64,000 nt of DNA from Devosia sp. 66-22 (lineage in GTDB: Bacteria > Pseudomonadota > Alphaproteobacteria > Rhizobiales > Devosiaceae), in the NCBI GenBank assembly GCA_001899065.1, contig MKUZ01000028.1, forward strand, positions 1 through 64,000, written 5' to 3'. Position numbers and translations under genes: made by a program. Position 1 is the stretch's first letter, and every line of letters starts with the position of its first letter. Under the pieces are notes generated by a model. It was not told the DNA's origin. It was given only the letters and a program-made list of their open reading frames with translations, and searched no databases. Below, piece by piece: positions 1-7,341 of the stretch.

Positions 1-612
1 CGTGTGGAGGTTTGTGATGACGGTGATGCCTTGCTCGTCGTTGATGGCCCTCAGCGAGTCCATCACGACCTTGGCATTGCGCGGATCCAGCGACGCAATT
101 GGCTCGTCAGCGAGGATCATGCGCGGTTCCTGCATGAGGGCCCGCGCAATGGCGACGCGTTGTTGCTGGCCGCCCGAGAGAGTCTGTGCCCACTGGCTGG
201 CTGTCGAGGCGATGTCGAGCTTCTCGAGGGCCGCAAGGGCCATGAGCTGCTCTTCTTCCGAAAAGATCTGCAGCAGCGAGAGAACCGTGTTGCGGCGATT
301 TAGCCGCCCGAGCATCACGTTGGTGATGACGTCGAGGCGCGGCACGAGGTTGAACTGCTGGAAGATCATCGCGCAGTCACGCTGCCAGGCCCGCAGCGCA
401 CCGCCGCGGAGCGATGAGACCTCGGTGCCGGCGAAGGAAATGCCGCCAGACGACACATCGATCAGCCGGTTGATCATGCGCAACAGGGTGGATTTGCCGG
501 CGCCGGAGCGCCCGATGATGCCGACCATCTGGCCGGCTGGTATCTCGAGTGAGATCTCCGTGCAGGCGAGTTTGTCGCCAAAACGTCGTGACACGTTGGT
601 CAGCTTCAGCAA
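1..612 (-). CDS. phnC: PhnC-type phosphonate/phosphate-oxyanion ABC ATPase (3' end cut by window)
   Basis: ATP-binding subunit of a PhnCDE-type importer; it would power uptake of phosphonate, phosphite or a similar oxyanion at the inner membrane. Visible motifs are Walker [10 protein letters not shown], the signature LSGGQQQR and Walker B ILADEP. The frame runs off the left edge just after the switch histidine (TNLHT), so the C-terminus and any phnE permease lie outside. I chose a TTG start because the protein then begins [11 protein letters not shown] as PhnC proteins do, and GGAGGGA lies 7 nt upstream; no ATG exists in that position. It sits 101 nt downstream of moaE on the same strand, with a Pho-box-like site in the gap. 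AioX, encoded 8 kb away, belongs to the PhnD-type binding-protein superfamily, which makes the presence of phnC in this island suggestive. Family assignment is firm; substrate is not. Confidence 0.86.
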   Translation of the reverse strand, partial: MLKLTNVSRRFGDKLACTEISLEIPAGQMVGIIGRSGAGKSTLLRMINRLIDVSSGGISFAGTEVSSLRGGALRAWQRDCAMIFQQFNLVPRLDVITNVMLGRLNRRNTVLSLLQIFSEEEQLMALAALEKLDIASTASQWAQTLSGGQQQRVAIARALMQEPRMILADEPIASLDPRNAKVVMDSLRAINDEQGITVITNLHT

Positions 613-680
613 CGGCAGTCCCTCCAGGAGCGTCGGGAGGACCGGGTAAAGGGCTAACTTAACGATGGGATGTCGGCGGC

Positions 681-698
681 GTGAACGCCATATGACAA
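681..698 (-). promoter_or_regulatory. Candidate Pho box upstream of phnC
   Basis: On the minus strand the site reads TTGTCAT-ATGG-CGTTCAC. It has two 7-nt half-sites 11 nt apart, matching the PhoB consensus (CTGTCAT, A/T spacer, CTGTCAC) at about 13 of 18 positions. It lies about 70 nt before the chosen TTG start. No convincing -10 was found at the ideal distance, so this is only a candidate. Confidence 0.4.
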
Positions 699-713
699 TC
701 CACAGCGGTGGCG

Positions 714-1166
714 TTATTCCGCCCATCGCTCCCGAGCTGTATCGTCGCCGGTCTTCGCGTCGACCCAGCGGCTGCCGCCCGCGGACTCTTCCTTCTTCCA
801 GAACGGCGCGTCCGTCTTGAGGTAGTCCATAAGATACTCGGTGGCGAGGAAAGCATCGGCGCGATGTGGTGCCGAAGTCATCACCTGCATGATGGGTTCG
901 TCGGGCAGCATCGGGCCATAGCGGTGGATGACCGCGACGTCGAGCAAGCGAAACCGGACGCGTGCGCCTTCGACGATCTCCGCGATCGCTGATTCCGCTA
1001 GCTCGGCATAGTGCTCGATCACGAGCCGCTTGAGGCTGCCGCCTTCATCGACGCGAACGATGCCGGTGAAGGTCACCGCAGCACCAGCGCCTGCGGCGGC
1101 CCGCAGGAACTCGGTCACCAGTGCTCCAGGCTCGAAGAGCTCCGCTTGCAGCGTGACCGACTTCAC
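714..1166 (-). CDS. moaE: Molybdopterin synthase catalytic subunit MoaE
   Basis: Large subunit of molybdopterin synthase, which transfers sulfur from MoaD thiocarboxylate to precursor Z (cPMP) to make molybdopterin in the cytoplasm. The family core is clear: [11 protein letters not shown] near residue 30, the region [12 protein letters not shown], and the C-terminal segment [12 protein letters not shown] with the conserved lysines. The open frame extends upstream to a TTG inside the cytochrome gene. I chose GTG at 1166 because it gives a normal 150-residue MoaE and has GAGG 5 nt upstream, leaving a 10-nt gap to the cytochrome gene. MoaD is not in the window. Its place behind aioA and moeA suggests dedicated cofactor supply for arsenite oxidase. 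Confidence 0.92.
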   Translation of the reverse strand: MKSVTLQAELFEPGALVTEFLRAAAGAGAAVTFTGIVRVDEGGSLKRLVIEHYAELAESAIAEIVEGARVRFRLLDVAVIHRYGPMLPDEPIMQVMTSAPHRADAFLATEYLMDYLKTDAPFWKKEESAGGSRWVDAKTGDDTARERWAE

Positions 1167-1176
1167 GACGTCCTCG

Positions 1177-1563
1177 CTATTGTGCGGCAATGCTTCCGTC
1201 GGCAGCAAACTGCTTGAGATAGGCGATGAGGTTCGCGATGTCCTCGTCGGTCTTCAGACCGGCGAAGGTCATCTTGGTGCCGGGAACAAGGGCCTTGGGA
1301 GCGCGGAGATACTCTGTCAGAGTCGCCTCGTCCCAGATCAGTCCGCTAGCCTTCATTGCTGCCGAGTAGTTGTAACGTTCGATCGAGCCGGCAGCGCGGT
1401 CGACGACACCATTCAGCTCCGGACCAACCCGGTTGGTCGCTCCGTCTCCAATCGCGTGGCACGCCTTGCACTTGTTAAAAACCGCTTCACCCGCGGCGAT
1501 ATCCTGAGCGAGCGCGCCCGTCGACATAGTCGCGAGTAGGGTCAGGGGAAGAACGAACTTCAT
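1177..1563 (-). CDS. cytC: Periplasmic c-type cytochrome, likely electron acceptor of arsenite oxidase
   Basis: A 128-residue class I cytochrome c. The first 20 residues are a Sec signal peptide ending ALAQ. The heme-binding motif CKACH is near residue 34 and the distal methionine ligand lies in KMTFAG near the C-terminus. The size and pattern fit soluble c550/c552 cytochromes that accept electrons from AioBA in the periplasm and pass them to the oxidase chain. GGAG 7 nt before the ATG supports the start, and the gene follows moeA by 9 nt. In the commonly described order, cytC directly follows aioA; here moeA lies between them. The electron-acceptor role is inferred from context. Confidence 0.87.
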   Translation of the reverse strand: MKFVLPLTLLATMSTGALAQDIAAGEAVFNKCKACHAIGDGATNRVGPELNGVVDRAAGSIERYNYSAAMKASGLIWDEATLTEYLRAPKALVPGTKMTFAGLKTDEDIANLIAYLKQFAADGSIAAQ

Positions 1564-1572
1564 GAGGTCTCC

Positions 1573-2832
1573 TCAGGGCGCGAACGACGCGCTGAATGGG
1601 TGAAACTGGACGGGGTGTCCGGCGGGGATGTCTCCATAGTCACCGGGCACTTCGAGAAAGCCTTCGCTCTCAGCCAGCGGGCGTAGCCTGGCCGAGCCCC
1701 CTCGGCCCATCTTCTCGGCGATTGCACGCCCGTCCTCGGCGTAGCCGACAATGCGTGCGGGGGCGAATTCTGTTCGACCTGCCTTGTGAGGTAGGTCTTG
1801 GGCGAGGATCACGCGATGGCCGCGGGGCCGTGAGAGGATCATTCCGGCCGTCGCGAGGATCGCTGGGCGCGCGAACAACAGGAAGTTTGCCAGCGCGGCA
1901 AGCGGATTGCCGGGAAGCCCGAGGACCAGGCAGGTCTCGACGCGTCCAATGATGATCGGCTTGCCGGGTCGCAACGCGAGCCTCAGATGCGTGCTGGTCC
2001 CGCCCGCGGCCGCGATCGATGCTTCGATGTGATCGGTGTCGCTGCCAGCGGCGCCGCCCGTCGTGATGAGCACGTCTAGCTCGGGTGCTGCGCGCGCGAA
2101 CATCTGCGTGAGTTGGTCGCGGTCGTCGGGAACCTGAGCGAGACGCCGCGCTTCGATAAAGTTGCGGCGTAGCAATGCTTCAAGCATTGGCCCGTTGACG
2201 TCGTAGATCTGACCGGGCTCCAGGTCTTCGGACTGTGGGCGAACCTCGTCGCCCGTCGACACAAGCCCGACACGTATTCTGCGCCGAACCTCGGCGCTCT
2301 CATTGCCGGCGGATGCCAGAATGGCGACGTGGCGATAGTCAGCAAGTGTGTTGCCGGGAACGATAATTGCGTCGGCTTCCACGTCCTCTCCGGCGCGCCG
2401 GATGTTGTGGCCGGGCCGCCCGTCCTCGAGGAGGGTCACTGCGTCACCGGAGCGCTTCGTGCGTTCGTGCATCACAACGCTCGCTACCCCGGGTGGTATC
2501 GGAGTGCCGGTCGCGAGGTAGACACACTGCCTCGCGCCGATCTCCGGCCCCGCAAACGGGGATCCCGCGACTCCTCGTCCGACGATCGTGACACGGCTCC
2601 CCGACTTCATGTCGGCTGCCGAGAGGCCATAGCCGTCTACTGCCGAATGGTCGAAGGGTGGGAGCGGCAATCGCGAGCGCACTGCGGTCGTCACCACGCG
2701 ATCGGCGACATCGCCGAGCCCGACGATCTCCGTGCCATGAACGGTGCGGAGATGCCGGCGTAGCACATCATACGCCGCGTCGAGAGGAAGGGCGTCGTCA
2801 AGCTGTGGCTCTGCGAGGGCAGCGGTGGACAT
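1573..2832 (-). CDS. moeA: Molybdopterin molybdenumtransferase MoeA
   Basis: Inserts molybdate into adenylylated molybdopterin, the last common step of molybdenum-cofactor synthesis. The 419-residue protein has the MoeA N-terminal domain with PPFDHSAVDGYG near residue 60, the nucleotide-like domain with STGDEV and ITTGGAAGSDTDH, the LRPGKPIIIG and LGLPGNPLAA motifs, and the small C-terminal beta domain. ATG at 2832 is used rather than the in-frame TTG just before it. It lies 45 nt after aioA with a hairpin in the gap, and 9 nt before the cytochrome gene, so it is an operon-specific MoeA paralogue serving AioA. Whether a housekeeping copy exists elsewhere cannot be seen. Confidence 0.94.
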   Translation of the reverse strand: MSTAALAEPQLDDALPLDAAYDVLRRHLRTVHGTEIVGLGDVADRVVTTAVRSRLPLPPFDHSAVDGYGLSAADMKSGSRVTIVGRGVAGSPFAGPEIGARQCVYLATGTPIPPGVASVVMHERTKRSGDAVTLLEDGRPGHNIRRAGEDVEADAIIVPGNTLADYRHVAILASAGNESAEVRRRIRVGLVSTGDEVRPQSEDLEPGQIYDVNGPMLEALLRRNFIEARRLAQVPDDRDQLTQMFARAAPELDVLITTGGAAGSDTDHIEASIAAAGGTSTHLRLALRPGKPIIIGRVETCLVLGLPGNPLAALANFLLFARPAILATAGMILSRPRGHRVILAQDLPHKAGRTEFAPARIVGYAEDGRAIAEKMGRGGSARLRPLAESEGFLEVPGDYGDIPAGHPVQFHPFSASFAP

Positions 2833-2841
2833 CAAAGAGGA

Positions 2842-2873
2842 ACGGGACCAGCAACTCGCGCCGCCGGTCCCGC
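2842..2873 (-). other. Hairpin between aioA and moeA
   Basis: On the minus strand CGGGACC pairs with GGTCCCG around a 16-nt loop, extended by a G-T and an A-T pair and followed by a pyrimidine-rich run without a clean U-tract. It starts only 4 nt after the aioA stop. It could reduce read-through into moeA or protect the aioBA transcript 3' end; neither is shown. Confidence 0.45.
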
Positions 2874-2877
2874 TCGC

Positions 2878-5343
2878 TTAAGCCTGAGGATACTCCTGAG
2901 ATTTGAAGCTCAGGTGCTTTGCGTTGCCCGGAATGGAGGAAATCTTCCGGATCGCGCCCCAGGTCTGCTTGTAGTTCGGGATGATAAACTCGTTCACCCC
3001 CGCCGAAACGACGTTACCCTGCACGCCCGTGGGATAGGCGAAGAGCATGAAGGTCTCCTTCGCCCTCGCGCTCGGGGTGGGCCAGGCCATCGCCTGAGTC
3101 GAGCCGTTGTCGTTGTAGATCTCGACGAGGTCGCCTTCGCCGATACCAAGCTCCGACATGTCGGCAGGGTTCATCTCGATATAGGGGTAGGGGAAGCGGT
3201 CGGTGACAAGCTCCTCTTCCTGATCGAGATACGCGCTTTGCCACACATGGTTGGCGCGGCCGTTGTTGATGAGGAACGGCCACTTGTCCTTCTCGGCCTG
3301 CTTGCCCTCGGCCTGCAGTCCGCGCCACGGCGTTTCCATGAACACGGCCTTGCCGTCAGGACCACCGAACTTATTGTCGGTGTAGAGGCGTTTGGTGCCC
3401 ACGATCTTGCCGTCCTCAAAGCCGGTGGCCGGCTCCTGGAAGCCGTTGGTGCCCATCGCTCGCAGACGTTCGTAGGTCACGAACTCACCGCCGCCGGCAT
3501 GGAGGTGGTAGCCGTCCATGAAGGCGTCTTCCTCGGTCTGCCAGTCGAAGCCCTTGAACTGGTCGGCATAGCTGTCGTTGCCGGCCTCACGGAAAACACG
3601 CTCGAGGTTGTTGGCGATCCGCGCTGCGATGATGCAGTCGGGGAGAGCCTGGCCCGGGGCGTCCATATACTTGTCGGTGAGACGCATCCGGCGCTCGCCG
3701 TTCATCGAAGTGAGGTGCATCTCGCCCGAAGTCGCGGCCGGGAGCCAGACGTGCGAGGCTTGCCCGATCTTGGTCGGCACGATGTCGACGTCGACTGAGA
3801 ACAGGCCACCGTCCTTGATGGCAGCGACAATCGCGGCAACCATCGCGTCGCGGTCTCCATAGGGCACACTCGACATGGCATCCTTCACCTTGTCGGTGCG
3901 TTCCTTGTAGACGCGCTTGAACTCCATCGCGTTGAGCGTCGTCTTGTAGTGGTCGCACGCCCAGATGTGGTGCACGCCGCCCTTGCCGCCGATCAGCAGC
4001 TGGTCGACATAGGCCGCAGGACGGCCGACGTGACCATCAGCGGGCCGCACGTAACCTTCCTGGTGACCGCCCATGCGGACGCAACCACCACCCGGCTGGC
4101 CGATATTGCCCGTTGCAAGAGCAAGCGCGGCGAGAGCTGCGTTAGTGCGATAATTGTCGTTGCCCCAGATCAGGCCCTTCTCGTAGGCGAACATCGTCCG
4201 CCGGCGGGCGCCGCCTTCCTTCGGCTGCGCGATCCATTCGGCTGCCTTGATGATATCGGCAGTCGCGAGGCCAGTGAGCGAAGCGGCCTCCTCGAGCGAG
4301 ATACGATTGGCGGCGAGCGCCGCGTCGAACCCCGTGGTGGAGGACTCGATAAGGTCTGTCGACATCCAGCCCTGATCAGCGATGTAGGTGAACAGCGCGT
4401 TGAACAGTGCGAGGTCGGTGCCCGAGTTGATCGCGAGGTGGAGCACGTTGTCCTTGCCGGCTTCGACCTCGCAGGCATTGACAGTGACGGTCCGGCGGGG
4501 GTCGACGATGACGATGCGGCCAGCCGCGTGGGCTTCACCCGGCAGTTGCTCTTCCTTCTTGGTCAGCGAGCTGCCGCGAAGGTTGGGGACCCAGTGGTTC
4601 AGGAAGTAGTTGGTCTGGGTCTCAAGCGAGTTCGTGCCCACCGCGAAGATCGTGTCGGCGAGCTCTGCATCCTCGTAGCAGTTGTTGAGCTCACCGATGC
4701 CCATGTCGCGGGTGGCGTGGACTTCGGAGTTGTAAGCCGGGCGATTGTGGATGCGAATATTCTTGACCTTCATGGCCTCGAAATAGAGCTTGCCCGTGCC
4801 CCAGGTATTCTCGTAGCCGCCGCCAGCGCCGCCGTGGTCGAAAGCGGAAACGAAGAGCCCGTCCTCACCCTGATCGTCGATAACTGCCGCCGTGACGCGC
4901 GCCACGAGATCGAGCGCATCATCCCAGCTCGTGGGCTGCATCTGGCCGTAGCGCCAGACCATCGGGTCGGTGAGGCGCTGCTGCTGGGTATAGCGTGCCT
5001 TGCTGTAGCTGAGCTCGGCCATGCGAGCGCCGCGGATCGAACCGAGACCGGAGTTCACCTCACAGTTCGGATCGGGCTTGATGACGATGTGAACGTCCTT
5101 ACCGTCCTGCTTGACGATGTTATACATCGACGGCGCATACCAGTTGGGCGTCTCAGGATCCTGCTGGACCGCGAGATCGACGCCGAACTTGTTCTCGGAC
5201 GGATCGGTGCCGCCCTGCTTGTTCACCGGCCAGGTGTAGGCGTGGTAGCCGCAGCCCACGATGCAGAAATGGCAGGTAACGATCTGTTCCTTGGCGTCTG
5301 CCGGGATGATCGGGAGGCGGTCGATATTGCGCTTGAATGCCAT
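2878..5343 (-). CDS. aioA: Arsenite oxidase large subunit AioA (molybdopterin, 3Fe-4S)
   Basis: Catalytic subunit of periplasmic arsenite oxidase, which oxidises As(III) to As(V) at a bis-MGD molybdenum centre and passes electrons through its [3Fe-4S] cluster to AioB. At 821 residues it has the usual AioA length. Cys24, Cys27 and Cys31 (CHFCIVGC) form the 3Fe-4S motif, and no fourth cysteine follows as in 4Fe-4S relatives. Candidate active-site residues match the known enzyme: His and Glu in NSEVHATRDMGIGELNN, and Arg/His in RMGGHQEG. It has no signal peptide of its own; AioA is known to be co-exported by the Tat signal of AioB. It starts 11 nt after aioB in an operon driven by a sigma-54 promoter. 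Assignment is secure. Confidence 0.98.
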   Translation of the reverse strand: MAFKRNIDRLPIIPADAKEQIVTCHFCIVGCGYHAYTWPVNKQGGTDPSENKFGVDLAVQQDPETPNWYAPSMYNIVKQDGKDVHIVIKPDPNCEVNSGLGSIRGARMAELSYSKARYTQQQRLTDPMVWRYGQMQPTSWDDALDLVARVTAAVIDDQGEDGLFVSAFDHGGAGGGYENTWGTGKLYFEAMKVKNIRIHNRPAYNSEVHATRDMGIGELNNCYEDAELADTIFAVGTNSLETQTNYFLNHWVPNLRGSSLTKKEEQLPGEAHAAGRIVIVDPRRTVTVNACEVEAGKDNVLHLAINSGTDLALFNALFTYIADQGWMSTDLIESSTTGFDAALAANRISLEEAASLTGLATADIIKAAEWIAQPKEGGARRRTMFAYEKGLIWGNDNYRTNAALAALALATGNIGQPGGGCVRMGGHQEGYVRPADGHVGRPAAYVDQLLIGGKGGVHHIWACDHYKTTLNAMEFKRVYKERTDKVKDAMSSVPYGDRDAMVAAIVAAIKDGGLFSVDVDIVPTKIGQASHVWLPAATSGEMHLTSMNGERRMRLTDKYMDAPGQALPDCIIAARIANNLERVFREAGNDSYADQFKGFDWQTEEDAFMDGYHLHAGGGEFVTYERLRAMGTNGFQEPATGFEDGKIVGTKRLYTDNKFGGPDGKAVFMETPWRGLQAEGKQAEKDKWPFLINNGRANHVWQSAYLDQEEELVTDRFPYPYIEMNPADMSELGIGEGDLVEIYNDNGSTQAMAWPTPSARAKETFMLFAYPTGVQGNVVSAGVNEFIIPNYKQTWGAIRKISSIPGNAKHLSFKSQEYPQA

Positions 5344-5354
5344 GGCTTCCTCCC

Positions 5355-5876
5355 TCAGAGCACGTTCGACAGGCGGCCGTAGAGAAGCTCGTCGAGCCCC
5401 TCCGCGAAGATGTCGCCATTGTCGGCTACGCGCAGGATGTATTGCGGCAGGTTCTGCGTCGCGTGACCCCAGACCTGCTGACCACCCTTCTCGCAGTCGA
5501 AGCGCGAGTAGTGGCCCGGGCAGTTGAGAGTGCGATCGTTCGCGTCGAACGACATAGGGAAGCCCTTGTGCGGGCAGATCGTCGAGAACCCAACGATGTC
5601 GCCGTCCGGACCCACGCCGCCCTCGACAGGTGTGCCGAGCTTCAGCAGCACGCCGGGCGCGCTGTCGTCGGGATAGGACGTATCGAACGCCTCGTTGAGC
5701 GTCAGATCCGAGATGTTCCCAAGACGGTTGGAGGGATAGTTGACGCGCGCCTGTCCAGGAGCGGCGGCGGCCTGCTGCGGAACGATTGCCGCTGCTGCGG
5801 CTCCCGCGACGCCGAAGCCGGCGCCTCGTAGGAATTGACGCCTGCCGGCGTCAACCAGTTTGTCGCAACTTGCCAT
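5355..5876 (-). CDS. aioB: Arsenite oxidase small subunit AioB (Rieske 2Fe-2S, Tat signal)
   Basis: Electron-transfer subunit of arsenite oxidase and carrier of the export signal for the complex. The N-terminus has the Tat motif RRQFLRGAGF followed by an Ala-rich hydrophobic stretch ending near AAAAPG. The Rieske ligands are CPH and CPGH about 17 residues apart. The cysteines that form a disulfide next to the cluster in many Rieske proteins are replaced by Phe (CPHKGF) and Gly (CPGH), the arrangement described for the Alcaligenes faecalis enzyme. ATG at 5876 was chosen because GGGAGGG lies 4 nt before it and the protein (173 residues) then starts normally; a longer frame begins upstream but would overlap the promoter. 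It is the first gene of the aioBA operon. Confidence 0.97.
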   Translation of the reverse strand: MASCDKLVDAGRRQFLRGAGFGVAGAAAAAIVPQQAAAAPGQARVNYPSNRLGNISDLTLNEAFDTSYPDDSAPGVLLKLGTPVEGGVGPDGDIVGFSTICPHKGFPMSFDANDRTLNCPGHYSRFDCEKGGQQVWGHATQNLPQYILRVADNGDIFAEGLDELLYGRLSNVL

Positions 5877-5910
5877 TGATCCCTCCCTGGAGCAGTGCTG
5901 CGGGAGGAGT

Positions 5911-5926
5911 TGCAAGGCCTATGCCA
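5911..5926 (-). promoter_or_regulatory. Sigma-54 promoter of aioBA (-24/-12)
   Basis: The minus strand reads TGGCATAGGCCTTGCA. The invariant GG (-24) and GC (-12) are separated by exactly 10 nt, matching the RpoN consensus TGGCAC-N5-TTGC closely. It lies 34 nt before the aioB ATG. A sigma-54 promoter fits AioR, whose GAFTGA loop is the sigma-54 contact element, and RpoN dependence of aioBA is known in other arsenite oxidisers. Confidence 0.82.
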
Positions 5927-5966
5927 GCGCGAAGCGGCGAGCTTTAGGGGATGGTCAGCGGCACAA

Positions 5967-5984
5967 CGTTCGGATCGGCGAACG
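5967..5984. promoter_or_regulatory. Candidate AioR upstream activating site
   Basis: A perfect inverted repeat CGTTCG-N6-CGAACG lies 40 bp upstream of the -24 element, between aioR and aioB. Enhancer-type regulators bind such dyads as dimers. The position is close for an enhancer site but the whole intergenic region is only 124 bp. Binding is inferred. Confidence 0.6.
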
Positions 5985-6000
5985 CTGATCTGGTCGACGT

Positions 6001-7341
6001 TCAGTTTTCCGAACGCGAAGGCTGTTCAATGTCGGTCGATAGGCCAAGCCGGCGCATTTTTTCCCAAAGCGTCGTGCGGGAGATTCCGAGCAGCTTGGCG
6101 GACTGGGCCATCTCGTTGCCCGTCATGTCGAGGGCGCGGCGAATGTGACGGCGTTCGGCATCGTCGCGGGCCTCGCCGAGCGGAGCGAGCTCCCGTGAGG
6201 GATCGTTCGCCGTCGCTTTCTCGGGGAAGAGGTCGGACGGCATGAGCCACGGGCCGCTGGACATTGCCACGGCGCGCTCCATTCGATTGCGGAGCTCGCG
6301 CACATTGCCCGGCCAGCGGTAGTCGACGGCGGCCTCTTCGGCGAGCGCGCTCACGCCGCGCAAACCCGCATCGAGTTCGTCGTTATAGGCATCGAAGAAA
6401 TGGTCCAGGAGATCCGCAATGTCCTCCCGGCGTTCGCGCAACGCAGGGATCTCGAGGGCGATGACGTTAATCCGATAGAGAAGGTCCTCCCGAAACGTCC
6501 CATCTTTTACGCGCGATGGGAGGTCGGCATTTGTGGCGCACACCACGCGCGCTTCGAAGGGCAATGACTTCTCGCCGCCGACACGGGTGAACTGCCGCTC
6601 TTCCAGCAGTCGAAGTAGTTTCGACTGCATCGTTTGAGGAAGGTCACCGATCTCGTCGAGGAAGAGCGTCCCTTTGCCTGCACGCTCGGCATATCCAGCG
6701 TGACGGGCGTGGGCGCCGGTGAAGGCGCCACGCTCGTGACCGAAGAGCTCAGCCTCAAGCAAATCCGCCGGAATGGCGGCGCAATTGACCGCCACGAAGG
6801 GCAGCTCGCTTCCCAGCGTCTGGTGGAGGAATCTGGCACAAACCTCCTTACCCACGCCGGTCTCTCCGGTGAGCAGGACCGGCGTCTTCATCCTCGCCAC
6901 GCGTGCGAGTGTCTTGGTGATCGCCTGCATCTGCGGCGACCGTCCGAGGACAGCTTCAGCGCCTTCCGCAGGCGCGCGCAGAATGCTCTGAAGGCGGTCG
7001 AGGAACTCGGGCATCTCGAACGGTTTGGTGACGTAGTCGCGGCCGCCCGCGCGGATAAGGCTGACGGCCTGGTCTATGTCGCCGAACCCGGTAATGAACA
7101 GAAATGGCGGCGTCTTGCCGGCGGCGGCCGCTTGGCGAAACACATCCTCGCCGCTCATATCCGGCAGGCGAATATCGCATATGACGGCTTCTGGCTGACC
7201 GCGCTGGAGCTCGCTGAGGGCTTCGCTTCCGGACTTCCACCAGCGCACGATCGTCCCTTCCAGCGCGAGACGCTGGACGAGCGACTCGCCCATGATGGGG
7301 TCGTCCTCCAGAAGTCCCACAACGCGGCCGCTAAGCGACAT
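6001..7341 (-). CDS. aioR: NtrC-type response regulator AioR of arsenite oxidase
   Basis: Sigma-54 activator, 446 residues. The N-terminal receiver carries LLEDDP and the phospho-acceptor Asp56 in ICDIRLPDMSG. The AAA+ domain has Walker A GETGVGKE, the sigma-54-contact loop ERGAFTGA and Walker B GTLFLDEIGDLP. The C-terminus is a Fis-type helix-turn-helix ending LGISRTTLWEKMRRLGL. It overlaps the 3' end of aioS by 11 bp, so the two are translationally coupled, and it ends 124 bp before the aioBA promoter it should activate. Together with AioX and AioS it forms the known three-component As(III) sensing pathway. Confidence 0.96.
   Translation of the reverse strand: MSLSGRVVGLLEDDPIMGESLVQRLALEGTIVRWWKSGSEALSELQRGQPEAVICDIRLPDMSGEDVFRQAAAAGKTPPFLFITGFGDIDQAVSLIRAGGRDYVTKPFEMPEFLDRLQSILRAPAEGAEAVLGRSPQMQAITKTLARVARMKTPVLLTGETGVGKEVCARFLHQTLGSELPFVAVNCAAIPADLLEAELFGHERGAFTGAHARHAGYAERAGKGTLFLDEIGDLPQTMQSKLLRLLEERQFTRVGGEKSLPFEARVVCATNADLPSRVKDGTFREDLLYRINVIALEIPALRERREDIADLLDHFFDAYNDELDAGLRGVSALAEEAAVDYRWPGNVRELRNRMERAVAMSSGPWLMPSDLFPEKATANDPSRELAPLGEARDDAERRHIRRALDMTGNEMAQSAKLLGISRTTLWEKMRRLGLSTDIEQPSRSEN

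Noticed and set aside
2-649. 215-residue + strand frame at the left edge
   Set aside because: The minus strand encodes a clear PhnC ATPase with Walker and signature motifs over the same bases.
3949-5382. Long open frame (477 residues) on the + strand opposite aioA
   Set aside because: It is antisense to a certain aioA gene and is explained by high GC and low stop density; no domain is recognisable.
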